Source of the DNA: Sinorhizobium numidicum
GTDB lineage: Bacteria; Pseudomonadota; Alphaproteobacteria; Rhizobiales; Rhizobiaceae
Assembly (NCBI RefSeq): GCF_029892045.1
Contig: NZ_CP120368.1
Location: 680,001 to 744,000 of the forward strand
Direction of reading: 5' to 3'
DNA: 64,000 nt
Shown here: positions 44,144 through 53,720 of the stretch, in pieces
Numbering within the stretch: position 1 is the first letter of the stretch
Layout of the letters: each line of letters starts with the position of its first letter
The notes under the pieces: generated by a model
Told to the model about the DNA's origin: nothing
The model's input: the letters and a program-made list of their open reading frames with translations, nothing else
Databases searched by the model: none
Made by a program: the position numbers and the translations under genes

Positions 44144-45289
44144 ATGAACCCGTCCACGCGTTCCCCGCTCACTTGGGCCGTGCATGTCTCGGTGCTGCTT
44201 CTGGTCGTGCTCTGGACCATGCCCACGGCCGGGCTCTTGATTTCATCGCTGCGAGACAAGGATCAACTCGCCGTCTCCGGCTGGTGGACGGCGCTTGCCA
44301 CCTCGTCACGCAACAGCGTCGCGCGCGCGCCTTCCGCCGACAGCCAGGTCGAACGCGACGGCAAGTTCGTCATCTCCGGCAACTTTCTTGGCGGACAGCC
44401 CGGCCAGGTTTCCGCCTTCGGTTTTTCGAGCCGCGAGCCCGCCAAATTCAAGCCTGGAGAGACGGCGGAGCTCAATGACGGCGAAAGACTCACCGTGCAG
44501 GAGGACGGCAGCTTCGAGATCGTTTCGGACAAGAGGATGGAAGGATCGCGCGGCCAGCGTATTTTCTTTACCTCCGCGACGCCGCCACGTTTCACCCTTG
44601 AAAATTATGGTGAGGTGCTGAGCGCCGAAGGCATCGGCCGGTCGTTCATCAACTCGCTGACGGTCGCGGTTCCCTCGACGGTCATCCCAATTCTGATCGC
44701 AGCCTTCGCGGCCTATGCACTCGCCTGGATGCCCTTTCCGGGGCGCGCGATTCTGCTCGCTGTCGTCGTCGGTCTGCTGGTCGTGCCGCTGCAGATGTCG
44801 CTCATTCCGCTGCTGAAGCTCTATAATGGGGTGGGGGCCTTCTTCGGCGTTCCCGCCAAAACCTATATGGGCATCTGGCTTGCCCATACCGGCTTCGGCC
44901 TGCCGCTCGCGATTTATCTGCTGCGCAACTACATGGCCGGCCTGCCGCGCGAAATCATGGAATCCGCGCGCGTCGACGGCGCCAGCGATTTCGACATCTT
45001 CGTCAAGATCATCCTGCCGTTGTCGTTCCCTGCGCTGGCATCCTTCGCCATCTTCCAGTTCCTGTGGACCTGGAACGATCTTCTCGTCGCCATCGTCTTC
45101 CTCGGTACGGGCCAGGATCAACTGGTCCTGACGGGCCGTCTCGTCAATCTTCTCGGCTCACGCGGCGGCAATTGGGAAATCCTCACCGCCTCCGCCTTCA
45201 TCACCATCGTCGTTCCTCTGATCGTCTTCTTCGCTTTGCAACGCTACCTTGTTCGCGGTCTGCTGGCTGGCTCGGTCAAGGGCGGCTGA
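44144..45289 (+). CDS. aglG: Alpha-glucoside ABC transporter permease AglG
   Basis: A MalG-type permease of 381 residues, about 100 longer than typical MalG. The first membrane segment (about 12-35) is followed by a periplasmic insertion of roughly 110 residues (45-155) rich in Gly/Glu/Ser/Phe. The usual five-segment domain then has the EAA loop REIMESARVDGASDFDIFVKIILPLSFPALASFAIFQFLWTWNDL. The extra loop may contact AglE. It overlaps the aglF end closely, and aglA follows after 30 bases. Confidence 0.93.
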   Translation: MNPSTRSPLTWAVHVSVLLLVVLWTMPTAGLLISSLRDKDQLAVSGWWTALATSSRNSVARAPSADSQVERDGKFVISGNFLGGQPGQVSAFGFSSREPAKFKPGETAELNDGERLTVQEDGSFEIVSDKRMEGSRGQRIFFTSATPPRFTLENYGEVLSAEGIGRSFINSLTVAVPSTVIPILIAAFAAYALAWMPFPGRAILLAVVVGLLVVPLQMSLIPLLKLYNGVGAFFGVPAKTYMGIWLAHTGFGLPLAIYLLRNYMAGLPREIMESARVDGASDFDIFVKIILPLSFPALASFAIFQFLWTWNDLLVAIVFLGTGQDQLVLTGRLVNLLGSRGGNWEILTASAFITIVVPLIVFFALQRYLVRGLLAGSVKGG

Positions 45290-45319
45290 TTTCATTCAAG
45301 GCAAGGACATTTAACGCGC

Positions 45320-46975
45320 ATGACAATAACCGAAACGACCGGCTCCATTCTGCAGCCCGACAGGGATTGGTGGCGTGGAGCGGTGATTTACCAGATCTAT
45401 CCGCGCTCCTTTCAGGACACGAATGGCGATGGCATCGGCGATCTGAGAGGCATCACCGCCCGCCTGCCGCATGTGGCGGCGCTCGGCGCGGATGCCATCT
45501 GGATCTCTCCCTTCTTCACCTCGCCGATGAGGGATTTCGGGTACGACGTCTCCAACTACACCGATGTCGATCCGATCTTCGGGACGCTCGAGGATTTCGA
45601 TGCGCTGATCGCGGAAGCGCACCGGCTCGGCCTTCGGGTGATGATCGATCTCGTGCTGTCTCACACGTCGGATCAGCATCCGTGGTTCATCGAGAGCCGA
45701 TCGAGCCGCAGCAATGCCAAGGCGGACTGGTACGTCTGGGCCGATTCGAAGCCGGATGGTACGCCGCCGAACAATTGGCTGTCGATCTTCGGCGGTTCCG
45801 CCTGGGCCTGGGATCCGACGCGACTGCAATATTACCTGCACAATTTCCTGACCTCGCAGCCGGACCTCAACCTGCACAATCGACAGGTGCAGGAGGCGCT
45901 CCTCGGTGTCGAGCGCTTCTGGCTGGAGCGCGGTGTCGACGGTTTCCGGCTCGATACGATCAACTTCTATTTCCATGACAAGCAGTTGCGCGACAACCCG
46001 GCACTGGCTCCGGAGCGGCGGAACGCCTCGACGGCGCCCGCCGTCAATCCGTACAACTATCAGGAACATATCTACGACAAGAACCGGCCGGAGAACGTGG
46101 AGTTCCTCAAGCGCTTCCGCGCGGTGATGGACGAATTTCCGGCGATTGCCGCCGTCGGCGAGGTCGGCGACAGCCAGCGCGGTCTTGAGATTGCCGGCGA
46201 ATACACATCCGGCGGCGACAAGATGCAAATGTGCTACGCCTTCGAATTCCTGGCGCCCGATGCGCTGACGCCCGGAGGGATCGCCGAGGTGCTGCTCGAT
46301 TTCCAGAAGGCCGCTCCGGAAGGCTGGGCCTGCTGGGCCTTCTCGAACCATGATGTCGTGCGCCATGTCAGCCGCTGGGGAGGTGGCGTCGCCAATCACG
46401 ACGCGCACGCTAAGCTGCTCGCCAGCCTGCTCATGTCGCTGCGCGGCTCCGTCTGCATCTACCAGGGCGAAGAGCTGGGGTTGAGCGAAGCGGAGCTCGC
46501 CTACGAGGACCTTCAGGACCCCTACGGCATCCAGTTCTGGCCCGACTTCAAGGGCCGCGATGGTTGCCGGACCCCCATGGTGTGGGAGAGCTTGCCAGAT
46601 GGCGGCTTCAGCAGCGCGAGACCCTGGCTGCCGGTTCCGGAGAGCCATCTTTCCCAAGCGGTTGCAGCGCAAGAAGGCGATCCGGCCTCAGTCATGCAGC
46701 ACTACCGCCGCTTCCTATATTTCAGGAAGGCACATCCGGCTTTCGCCAAGGGAGAGATCGAATTCGTGCGAACACGGGCGCCGCTTCTTGGCTTCCTGCG
46801 GACCCACGGCGATGAGAAGCTGTTCTGCCTGTTCAACATGAGCGAGGAGCCGGCGGCCGCGGAACTGCCAAGTGGAGGGCTGAAGCCGCTCGAAGGTCAC
46901 GGCTTCATCTCTGATATAAAGGACAACGGGATCAATCTTCCGGCTTGGGGCGCGTTCTTCGCGCGTCTGGCCTAA
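45320..46975 (+). CDS. aglA: Cytoplasmic alpha-glucosidase AglA (GH13)
   Basis: It hydrolyses imported alpha-glucosides to glucose and the aglycone sugar. The 551-residue enzyme begins with the GH13 motif WWRGAVIYQIYPRSFQDTNGDGIGDL and keeps DLVLSHTSDQHPWF. The nucleophile is in GVDGFRLDTINF (Asp212), the acid/base Glu in AAVGEVGDS, and the transition-state Asp in AFSNHDVVRH. There is no signal peptide, so it acts after uptake. The final 70 residues form the C-terminal beta domain. aglK follows after 17 bases. Confidence 0.95.
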   Translation: MTITETTGSILQPDRDWWRGAVIYQIYPRSFQDTNGDGIGDLRGITARLPHVAALGADAIWISPFFTSPMRDFGYDVSNYTDVDPIFGTLEDFDALIAEAHRLGLRVMIDLVLSHTSDQHPWFIESRSSRSNAKADWYVWADSKPDGTPPNNWLSIFGGSAWAWDPTRLQYYLHNFLTSQPDLNLHNRQVQEALLGVERFWLERGVDGFRLDTINFYFHDKQLRDNPALAPERRNASTAPAVNPYNYQEHIYDKNRPENVEFLKRFRAVMDEFPAIAAVGEVGDSQRGLEIAGEYTSGGDKMQMCYAFEFLAPDALTPGGIAEVLLDFQKAAPEGWACWAFSNHDVVRHVSRWGGGVANHDAHAKLLASLLMSLRGSVCIYQGEELGLSEAELAYEDLQDPYGIQFWPDFKGRDGCRTPMVWESLPDGGFSSARPWLPVPESHLSQAVAAQEGDPASVMQHYRRFLYFRKAHPAFAKGEIEFVRTRAPLLGFLRTHGDEKLFCLFNMSEEPAAAELPSGGLKPLEGHGFISDIKDNGINLPAWGAFFARLA

Positions 46976-46992
46976 AAGGAGGGGAGGGTGCG

Positions 46993-48081
46993 ATGACGGG
47001 CCTGCTGCTTAAAGATATTCGCAAGTCCTATGGGGCGGTCGATGTCATTCACGGCATCAATCTTGAGATCAAGGAGGGCGAGTTCGTCGTCTTCGTCGGA
47101 CCGTCCGGCTGCGGGAAATCGACGCTGCTCCGGATGATCGCCGGGCTTGAGGAGATAACGGGCGGCGACATGTTTATCGACGGCGATCGGGTCAACGACG
47201 TGCCGCCTTCGAAGCGCGGCATTGCGATGGTCTTCCAGTCCTACGCGCTTTATCCGCACATGACGGTCTACGACAACATGGCCTTCGGCATGCGGATCGC
47301 CAGGGAATCGAAGGAGGAGATCGACCGCCGCGTGCGCTCGGCGGCGGAGATACTCCAGCTCACAAAATACCTCGACCGTCTTCCCAAAGCCCTCTCCGGC
47401 GGTCAGCGCCAGCGTGTGGCGATCGGGCGGGCGATCTGCCGCAACCCGAAGGTCTTCCTTTTCGATGAACCACTCTCGAACCTCGACGCTGCGCTGCGCG
47501 TTGCCACGCGTATCGAGATCGCCAAGCTCAGCGAGCGCATGTCGGGCACGACGATGATCTATGTGACGCACGATCAGGTGGAGGCCATGACCCTTGCCGA
47601 TCGCATCGTCGTTCTCTCCGCAGGTCACATCGAGCAGGTCGGCGCTCCGCTCGAGCTCTACGAACGCCCGGCGAACCTCTTCGTCGCCCGCTTCATCGGC
47701 TCGCCGGCGATGAATGTGTTCCCGTCGACGATTTCAGCGGCCGGTGCGCAGACGACGGTGATGCTGGCGGGCGGAAAATCCGTGACGTTGGACATCTCGA
47801 CCAATGCCTCCGAAAACGGAACGGAGGCAAGCTTCGGCGTCCGGCCGGAAGACCTGCGCGTGACGGACTCCGAGGATTTCCTGTTCGAGGGGACCGTTGC
47901 GATTGTCGAAGCGCTCGGCGAAGTGACGCTGCTCTACATCGAAGGGCTCGTCGAAAACGAACCGATCATCGCGAAAATTCCGGGAATCACGCAGGTCGGG
48001 CGCGGCGACAAGGTGCGGTTCACCGCCGACAGGGCAAAGCTGCATCTCTTCGATGCGGCCGGGCAGAGCTATCGCCGCTAG
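46993..48081 (+). CDS. aglK: Alpha-glucoside ABC transporter ATP-binding protein AglK
   Basis: A MalK/UgpC-type ATPase of 362 residues. Walker A GPSGCGKST is at 36-44, the signature LSGGQRQR starts at 134, Walker B VFLFDEP is at about 154-160, and there is an H-loop in YVTHDQVEAM. A TOBE-type regulatory domain follows (about 240-362). The ATG at 46993 has GGGGAGGG upstream; the open frame runs back into aglA. It completes the agl operon. No TPR or PTS-type additions are seen. Confidence 0.96.
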   Translation: MTGLLLKDIRKSYGAVDVIHGINLEIKEGEFVVFVGPSGCGKSTLLRMIAGLEEITGGDMFIDGDRVNDVPPSKRGIAMVFQSYALYPHMTVYDNMAFGMRIARESKEEIDRRVRSAAEILQLTKYLDRLPKALSGGQRQRVAIGRAICRNPKVFLFDEPLSNLDAALRVATRIEIAKLSERMSGTTMIYVTHDQVEAMTLADRIVVLSAGHIEQVGAPLELYERPANLFVARFIGSPAMNVFPSTISAAGAQTTVMLAGGKSVTLDISTNASENGTEASFGVRPEDLRVTDSEDFLFEGTVAIVEALGEVTLLYIEGLVENEPIIAKIPGITQVGRGDKVRFTADRAKLHLFDAAGQSYRR

Positions 48082-48104
48082 ATTCGACTAAGGCCGCAGG
48101 CGAG

Positions 48105-48252
48105 AATGCCCCTCACCCTAGCCCTCTTCCCGCAGGCGGGGAAAGGGGACTAAAAACACCGCGCTCGTACTTAGTCTCCCGAAGCGCGCGCCACGCGCGT
48201 CCTTCTCCCCACGTGCGGGGAGAAGATGCCGGCAGGCGGATGGGGGCCGCCG
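48105..48252. repeat. Rhizobial palindromic intergenic repeat after aglK
   Basis: The stretch from CCCCTCACCCTAGCCCTC to GCCGGCAGGCGGATGGGGG includes an exact 9-bp hairpin, CTTCTCCCC/GGGGAGAAG at 48202-48210 and 48217-48225. The outer arms CCCCTCA and TGGGGG are complementary-like. I recognise it as a type of repeat dispersed in intergenic regions of rhizobial genomes. It fills most of the 332-base gap 48082-48413, in which I see no other gene. Confidence 0.6.
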
Positions 48253-48413
48253 AACGGTGGAACACCGCGCGTCGCCTCGTCCCCATCATCGCCTTCCCTC
48301 TGACCCTTCCGGCAGCCGCCGCGCAGCTTTTTCGTGTTTTCGAGACCGGCCAAACTCTCTGTTAAATTTCAGGGGTTAGCGTGGTTGCAAACAAAATACG
48401 AAAGGCGAGTTCG

Positions 48414-48824
48414 ATGAGCAGCGCAGCTCCCATGATGCACCGGCACTTTCTCAACAAGGAAGAGTCGTTCATGTACGATCGGGAGGTAAACTTCCCGATG
48501 GAAGATACGCGAAACGAGGCGCGTATCGAGTTCACGGAGAAGGCTGTTCAAAATCTTTCGTCACGCCGTTGCGAGATTATCAAGCTCTCCAAGAGCAGCG
48601 CCGTCATCAGCATTCTCACGCAGTTTCAGCTCCCGCAGAACTTCTACCTCGATATCCCAAGCGCCCGCATCCCGCTGATCGGCTGCCTGCTGAAGCGCGT
48701 TCACGCCAACAACATCATTGAGGCCCGCTTCCTGCGGCTGCTGAGCGATCGCGATCTGAACCGGATTTTCGTCTACAGCACGCATCCGAGCCACCGAAAT
48801 CGCACGCTCGACATCTATCGATAA
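48414..48824 (+). CDS. PilZ-like small protein
   Basis: A 136-residue cytoplasmic protein from the ATG at 48414. Alternatives are GTG 48381 and ATG 48471, which also has a good AAGGAAGAG site. The pattern DTRNEARIEFTEKAVQNLSSRRCEIIKLSKSSAVISI ... FYLDIPSARIPLIGCLLKRVHANNIIEARF fits a PilZ beta-barrel. The RxxxR motif is present as RNEAR. The second (D/N)xSxxG motif is replaced by LSKSS, so c-di-GMP binding is doubtful. It stands alone between two intergenic repeats and the GFA gene. The function is unknown. Confidence 0.65.
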   Translation: MSSAAPMMHRHFLNKEESFMYDREVNFPMEDTRNEARIEFTEKAVQNLSSRRCEIIKLSKSSAVISILTQFQLPQNFYLDIPSARIPLIGCLLKRVHANNIIEARFLRLLSDRDLNRIFVYSTHPSHRNRTLDIYR

Positions 48825-48890
48825 ACGCGGAAAGCTCGATCGACACATGATCGATTGACCACATGACGCAGCGCAAGCGAGGGAGCCGCC

Positions 48891-49286
48891 ATGCAACGAC
48901 CCTATCGTCTTTCCTGTCACTGCGGCGGAATCGCGATCGAGGTCGAGGCTGAACTTTCGCGGCTCGTTGAGTGCAACTATTCGACGTGTCGGCGCTCGGG
49001 CTTCCTTCACTGGAAGGTGGATGCCGCCGCTGTCAGGCTCGTCACGGAAAAGCGCCGGATGTCGACCTACGTCTGGCGCGGCATCACGGAGGGCCATCAT
49101 TTCTGCCCGACATGCGGCACCGCGATCATGCGCAGTGGCTATCCAAACGCCAGCGTTTCCCTCAATGCCGGGTGCATTGAGGGCGTGGATGTGTATTCAC
49201 GCTCGAAGTCGAGCGCTACGACGGTCGGAATGATATGCCTCCCGGGCCGATCCCGTAACGCTGTGACGGTGCCGACGCCTCAGTGA
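48891..49286 (+). CDS. GFA/CENP-V family zinc protein with frameshifted C-terminus
   Basis: A 131-residue open frame. The GFA zinc fold is clear: CHCGG near residue 10, [10 protein letters not shown] near 28, and CPTCGTA near 72, with the typical [12 protein letters not shown]. After that the frame becomes unfamiliar ([13 protein letters not shown]...). Read two bases further on, the same DNA gives [20 protein letters not shown] and a stop at 49256-49258, which is the normal GFA ending. A one-base loss near 49195 is the simplest explanation. The enzyme class includes glutathione-dependent formaldehyde-activating proteins, but the true substrate is unknown. The tail overlaps the end of edd by seven bases. 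Confidence 0.75.
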   Translation: MQRPYRLSCHCGGIAIEVEAELSRLVECNYSTCRRSGFLHWKVDAAAVRLVTEKRRMSTYVWRGITEGHHFCPTCGTAIMRSGYPNASVSLNAGCIEGVDVYSRSKSSATTVGMICLPGRSRNAVTVPTPQ

Positions 49287-51100
49287 AAGAGTACGCTTGC
49301 TCCATGATCGGCCGAGCCGGCGATCTGGCGGAATGGGGCGAAGAGTTCGCGGCCCATGCCGAACTCGTTATCGGAGAGATCGATATGCGCGGGCACACGC
49401 GTCTTCAGCGCGATATCTTCGACCAGCACCTCGATCGTTCCGTGAACGGCATCGATGCGGATGATATCGCCTTCCTGGATGCGGGCGATGGGACCGCCAT
49501 CCTTTGCTTCCGGCGTTACATGAATGGCGGCCGGAACCTTGCCCGATGCGCCCGACATGCGGCCATCCGTGAGGATTGCGACTTTCTGGCCGCGGTCCTG
49601 CAGAATGCCGAGCACCGTCGTCAGTTTGTGTAGTTCCGGCATGCCGTTGGCCTTGGGACCCTGGAAGCGTACGACGGCGACAAAATCGCCTTCCAGCTTG
49701 CCCGCCTTGAATGCGGCGTTCAGTCCCGCCTGATCGTGGAAGATCTTGGCCGGCGCCTCAATGACGTGGCGTTCCGGCTTGACGGCTGAAGTCTTGATGA
49801 CCGCCTTGCCGAGATTGCCGGTCAGCATCTTGAGGCCGCCGGTATGCTGGAACGGATGGTCGATGGTTGCGAGCACCTTCGAGTCGCCGCTTTCCTCGGG
49901 CGCCGGCTCGCGCCGCACGCCGCCGTTGGCGCCGAGCTTCACGTCGATCGCATAGGCATTGAGGCCCTGACCGAAGACCGTCCGGACATCGTCATGCAGC
50001 AAGCCTTTCTTGAGGAGCTGGCTGATCAGGAAGCCCATGCCGCCGGCCGCGTGAAAGTGGTTCACGTCCGCAAGCCCGTTCGGATAGACGCGCGCGAGCA
50101 GCGGCACGATGTCGGAGAGTTCCGAAATGTCCTGCCAGGTGAGCACGATGCCGGCGGCGCGCGCCATCGCGACGAGGTGCATCGTGTGGTTGGTCGAGCC
50201 GCCGGTCGCATGCAGGCCGACGACGCCATTGACGATCGACCGCTCGTCGATCATCTCGCCGGCGGGTGTGAATTCGTTGCCAAGTGCGGTGATCGCCAGC
50301 GCCCGCTTCGCCGCCTCCTTGGTCAGAGCGTCGCGAAGCGGTGTGCCGGGATTGATGAAGGAAGCGCCGGGCAAGTGGAAGCCCATGATTTCCATAAGCA
50401 TCTGGTTGGAGTTGGCGGTACCGTAGAAGGTGCAGGTGCCGGGACCGTGATAGGACTTCGACTCCGCCTCCAGCAACTCGTCGCGGCCGACCTTGCCCTC
50501 GGCGAAGAGCTGCCGGACGCGGGCTTTCTCGTCATTCGGCAGTCCCGAGGTCATCGGGCCTGCCGGAATGAAGACCGCGGGCAGGTGCCCGAAGGTAAGC
50601 GCCGCGATCGCCAGGCCCGGGACGATCTTGTCGCAGACGCCGAGATAGACGGCGGAATCGAACATGTTGTGGGAGAGGCCGATGCCTGCCGCCATCGCGA
50701 TCACGTCCCGCGAAAAGAGCGACAGCTCCATGCCGGGCTGCCCCTGGGTGACGCCGTCACACATCGCCGGCACGCCGCCGGCGACCTGCGCGACGCCGCC
50801 GGCCTCATGGGCCGCCTCCCGGATCAGCGCCGGATAGGTCTCGAACGGCTGATGCGCCGAGAGCATATCGTTATAGGAAGTGATGATGCCGAGATTGGGA
50901 ACGCGGTCGCCGGCGAGCGCCACCTTCTCGGCGGGGGAACAGACGGCAAATCCGTGCGCGAGGTTGCCGCAGCCGAGCACGCTGCGGTGCGGTCCATTCG
51001 CCGCGGCGCTGCGGATCCGATCGAGATAGGGTTCGCGATAGGGCTTCGAACGCTCGACGATACGGGCGGTAATGGCGGCAATGCGGGAATCGGCGGACAT
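49280..51100 (-). CDS. edd: Phosphogluconate dehydratase (Edd)
   Basis: Edd converts 6-phosphogluconate to 2-keto-3-deoxy-6-phosphogluconate, the first dedicated Entner-Doudoroff step. The 606-residue length is standard. It has an ILVD/EDD fold with cysteines of the Fe-S cluster region, visible in [33 protein letters not shown], and [20 protein letters not shown]. The C-terminal domain has [23 protein letters not shown]. It is downstream of zwf and pgl in the same orientation but separated from pgl by 246 bases containing a RIME repeat. The aldolase gene (eda) is not in the window. Confidence 0.97.
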   Translation of the reverse strand: MSADSRIAAITARIVERSKPYREPYLDRIRSAAANGPHRSVLGCGNLAHGFAVCSPAEKVALAGDRVPNLGIITSYNDMLSAHQPFETYPALIREAAHEAGGVAQVAGGVPAMCDGVTQGQPGMELSLFSRDVIAMAAGIGLSHNMFDSAVYLGVCDKIVPGLAIAALTFGHLPAVFIPAGPMTSGLPNDEKARVRQLFAEGKVGRDELLEAESKSYHGPGTCTFYGTANSNQMLMEIMGFHLPGASFINPGTPLRDALTKEAAKRALAITALGNEFTPAGEMIDERSIVNGVVGLHATGGSTNHTMHLVAMARAAGIVLTWQDISELSDIVPLLARVYPNGLADVNHFHAAGGMGFLISQLLKKGLLHDDVRTVFGQGLNAYAIDVKLGANGGVRREPAPEESGDSKVLATIDHPFQHTGGLKMLTGNLGKAVIKTSAVKPERHVIEAPAKIFHDQAGLNAAFKAGKLEGDFVAVVRFQGPKANGMPELHKLTTVLGILQDRGQKVAILTDGRMSGASGKVPAAIHVTPEAKDGGPIARIQEGDIIRIDAVHGTIEVLVEDIALKTRVPAHIDLSDNEFGMGRELFAPFRQIAGSADHGASVLFH

Positions 51101-51180
51101 GGCAAATCCTATTCCGGAGTCTTGGGACTCCTCATCTTCATCCTGTCATCGGCTTACAGCGGCATCGCTTTTGCAGAGGC

Positions 51181-51255
51181 GCACGTGCCGGTGTAACGCT
51201 TTGAATTGCTGCATAATTTACCGTCAATTCGGTCGTGAATTAAGGAATTATGCAG
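51181..51255 (-). repeat. RIME-type repeat between pgl and edd (partly decayed)
   Basis: In inverted orientation, the left arm is clear (GCTGCATAATTTACC...GGAATTATGCAG with an extra TTAA-containing core). The right arm is reduced to GCACGTGCCGGTGTAACGC. It sits 81 bases upstream of the edd start. Confidence 0.7.
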
Positions 51256-51346
51256 CGAGAATCGCTCCTTCGTGCTGGAGCATCCCTCCGCTCCGGTGAT
51301 CCCACCGAAAAAACCGGGACACTCCAAATCTCCCCGCCGGACCGTG

Positions 51347-52045
51347 TTACGGCGCCCAATAGATCTGCAACGGCGATCTTGCGCGCCTCAGCATGGCACG
51401 GATCGGCATCTCCATCTCGTCGCCGGGCGCTTCCGCCCGGGCAAGGACCTCTTTCTTGCCGTCGCCTTCAATATGCAGGACCAGAAACCCGGCATCCTGA
51501 AGGCTCGAAAAGGTAAAGGTGAGGCGCGTTTCACCGGCGCCGTCGGCGTTCATGGTGATCACGCTGCGTGGCGTCGCCGGATCGATCGCCTCCCTGAGGC
51601 GTGTCCCACCGGGAAAGAACGAAGCCGTATGGCCATCCGTTCCCATCCCGAGAACAACGATGTCGAAAGGATTAGCAAAGCCTGCAGTCGCTTCGCTTGC
51701 CATTGCCGCAGCGTGTTCCGCGGTGGCCGCGGCACGATAGAGCGGCACGAAACGCGCCGCTGCAGCCTTGTTTTGCAGGAGGTTGGCGGCGACAAGCCCG
51801 TGATTGGAACGATCGTTTTCCGGCGGCACGAAGCGTTCGTCGACAAGCGTGACGATTACTCGCGTCCAATCGAGCTCGCGCTGCGAAAGCGCCTGGAAGA
51901 AAGCCTTGGGTGTGGAACCGCCAGAGACGGCGATGCTTGCCGTCCCGCGCTCTTTGATTGCCGCCGCGAGCCTGTCGCCGACTGCGTCTGCAAGCGCCTC
52001 AGCCAGCGCGGTTCCGTTCTCGAATGTGTGCAGGGTTGCGCTCAT
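51347..52045 (-). CDS. pgl: 6-phosphogluconolactonase
   Basis: It hydrolyses 6-phosphogluconolactone made by Zwf. The 232-residue protein is of the DevB/NagB-like type with AVSGGSTPKAFFQALSQRELDWTRVIVTLVDERFVPP and DIVVLGMGTDGHTASFFPG. These are the family signatures, the latter carrying catalytic Asp and His. It starts nine bases after the zwf stop, so the two are co-transcribed. Confidence 0.95.
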   Translation of the reverse strand: MSATLHTFENGTALAEALADAVGDRLAAAIKERGTASIAVSGGSTPKAFFQALSQRELDWTRVIVTLVDERFVPPENDRSNHGLVAANLLQNKAAAARFVPLYRAAATAEHAAAMASEATAGFANPFDIVVLGMGTDGHTASFFPGGTRLREAIDPATPRSVITMNADGAGETRLTFTFSSLQDAGFLVLHIEGDGKKEVLARAEAPGDEMEMPIRAMLRRARSPLQIYWAP

Positions 52046-52054
52046 GGATCGGCC

Positions 52055-53530
52055 CTAGATCGCATCGTTCCAGGTGCGGCCGTCGCGCTCGATCAGCGCG
52101 ATCGACTGGCTCGGGCCCCAGGTGCCGGCGGTATAGCCCTGCACCTGCTGTCCCGTCGCTTCCCACGCCTTGAGGATAGGATCGATCCATTGCCAGGCGG
52201 CCTCTACCTCGTCGCGGCGAACGAACAGCGTCTGGTTGTTGCGGACCACGTCGAGCAGCAGCCGCTCATAGGCATCCGCGTTGCGCACGCTGAAGGCCTC
52301 GGCGAAGCTCATGTCCAACGGAACGTTCCTGAGGCGCATGCCGCCCGGTCCGGGATCCTTGATCATCAGCGATTGCTTGACGCCCTCGTTCGGCTGCAGG
52401 CGGATCATCAGTTGGTTGGCCGAAATGCGCCCGGCGCTGTGGTCGAAAATCGAGTGCGGGATCTGTTTGAAGGTAATGACGATCTCCGACATCCGGCCTG
52501 CCATGCGCTTGCCGGTGCGGATATAGAACGGTACGCCGGCCCAGCGCCAATTGCTGACCTCGGCCTTGATCGCCACGAAGGTTTCGGTGTTGGAAACGCC
52601 GCCTTCAAGCTCCTCGAGGTAGCCCTTGACCGGGCCGCCCGCGGATGCGCCGGCGCGATACTGGCCACGCACCGTCACCTGCTCGACATTGCCGGAGGTG
52701 ATCGGCCTCAGTGCGCGAAGCACTTTGAGCTTCTCGTCACGCACGGCCTCCGCGTCCATCGAGGTTGGCACTTCCATGGCGACGAAGCAGACGAGCTGGA
52801 GAATGTGATTCTGCACCATGTCGCGCAGCGCGCCCGCTTTGTCGTAATAGCCGGCACGGTTTTCGAGGCCGACCGACTCCGACACCGTGATCTGCACGTG
52901 GTCGATATGGGCGGAGTTCCACAGCGGCTCATAGAGCGCATTGGCGAAGCGCAGCGCCATCAGGTTCTGCACCGTTTCCTTGCCGAGATAGTGGTCGATG
53001 CGGAAGATCTGCTCTTCGCGGAACACCTTGCCAATGGTGTCGTTGAGTTCCGTCGCCGAGGCAAGATCGCGCCCGATCGGCTTTTCGACGACGATGCGGG
53101 TGTTCTTGGTGATGAGCTTATGATCGCGGATCTTTTCCGAAATATCGCCGAAGATCGCCGGGCCGACGGCGAGATAGAAGGCGCGGATGCGATCCCTGCC
53201 TTCTTCGAGAGCTTTCTTGAGCGTATCCCAGCCCTGATCGGACTTGGCGTCGACCGAGACGTAATAGAGACGAGAGGTGAACTTCTCCACTTCCGCCTCG
53301 TCGAACTCGCCCTGCTTCAGATGTTCCTTCAGTGCGGCGGTCGCAAATCCGCGATATTCCTCGTGGGTGAGGGCTGCGCGCGAGGCACCGATGACCCGCG
53401 TCGGTTCCGTGAACTGGCCCTCGATCTGCCGGTGGTAAAGCGCCGGCAGCAACTTGCGCTCCGCAAGATCGCCGGTGCCCCCGAACACGACATAGTCAAA
53501 AGGTTCGACGGGTATGATCTGGCTGCTCAT
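52055..53530 (-). CDS. zwf: Glucose-6-phosphate 1-dehydrogenase
   Basis: It oxidises glucose-6-phosphate with NADP(+) (or NAD(+)) and feeds the Entner-Doudoroff and pentose phosphate routes. The 491-residue enzyme has the N-terminal nucleotide site GGTGDLAERK at 17-26 and the active-site signature RIDHYLGKE at about 177-185. It also has the EKPIGRDL motif. It is first in the leftward zwf-pgl-edd series. The upstream gap 53531-53720 (190 bases) shows no recognisable operator. It would process glucose released by AglA after phosphorylation. Confidence 0.97.
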   Translation of the reverse strand: MSSQIIPVEPFDYVVFGGTGDLAERKLLPALYHRQIEGQFTEPTRVIGASRAALTHEEYRGFATAALKEHLKQGEFDEAEVEKFTSRLYYVSVDAKSDQGWDTLKKALEEGRDRIRAFYLAVGPAIFGDISEKIRDHKLITKNTRIVVEKPIGRDLASATELNDTIGKVFREEQIFRIDHYLGKETVQNLMALRFANALYEPLWNSAHIDHVQITVSESVGLENRAGYYDKAGALRDMVQNHILQLVCFVAMEVPTSMDAEAVRDEKLKVLRALRPITSGNVEQVTVRGQYRAGASAGGPVKGYLEELEGGVSNTETFVAIKAEVSNWRWAGVPFYIRTGKRMAGRMSEIVITFKQIPHSIFDHSAGRISANQLMIRLQPNEGVKQSLMIKDPGPGGMRLRNVPLDMSFAEAFSVRNADAYERLLLDVVRNNQTLFVRRDEVEAAWQWIDPILKAWEATGQQVQGYTAGTWGPSQSIALIERDGRTWNDAI

Positions 53531-53720
53531 GGGATATCTCGATCTCGTTCAGTCTGGGGCCAGGTATATTCTAATCGATTTAAAAAGGCTAGGGTGCGGC
53601 GCAACAAAATAGCGGCGCTGTACACTTAGTAGTGCATCCTACCCCCAGGTGGAACCCGGATAAAATGCTCCGGACGAACACGTCGAAGAGCTATTTGCGC
53701 GTTCGGGTGGCGCCTGCGTT

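Noticed and set aside
45311..46672. A 453-residue open frame on the minus strand
   Set aside because: Antisense to aglA with its intact GH13 motifs; low-quality amino-acid composition.
49844..51196. A 450-residue open frame on the plus strand
   Set aside because: Antisense to edd; no motif, and the frame is explained by codon bias.
51272..53629. A 785-residue open frame on the plus strand
   Set aside because: It lies antisense to pgl and zwf, which have full family signatures. Long antisense frames are expected from the codon usage of GC-rich genes, and its composition (Arg/His/Val/Asp-rich, no motifs) is typical of such shadows.
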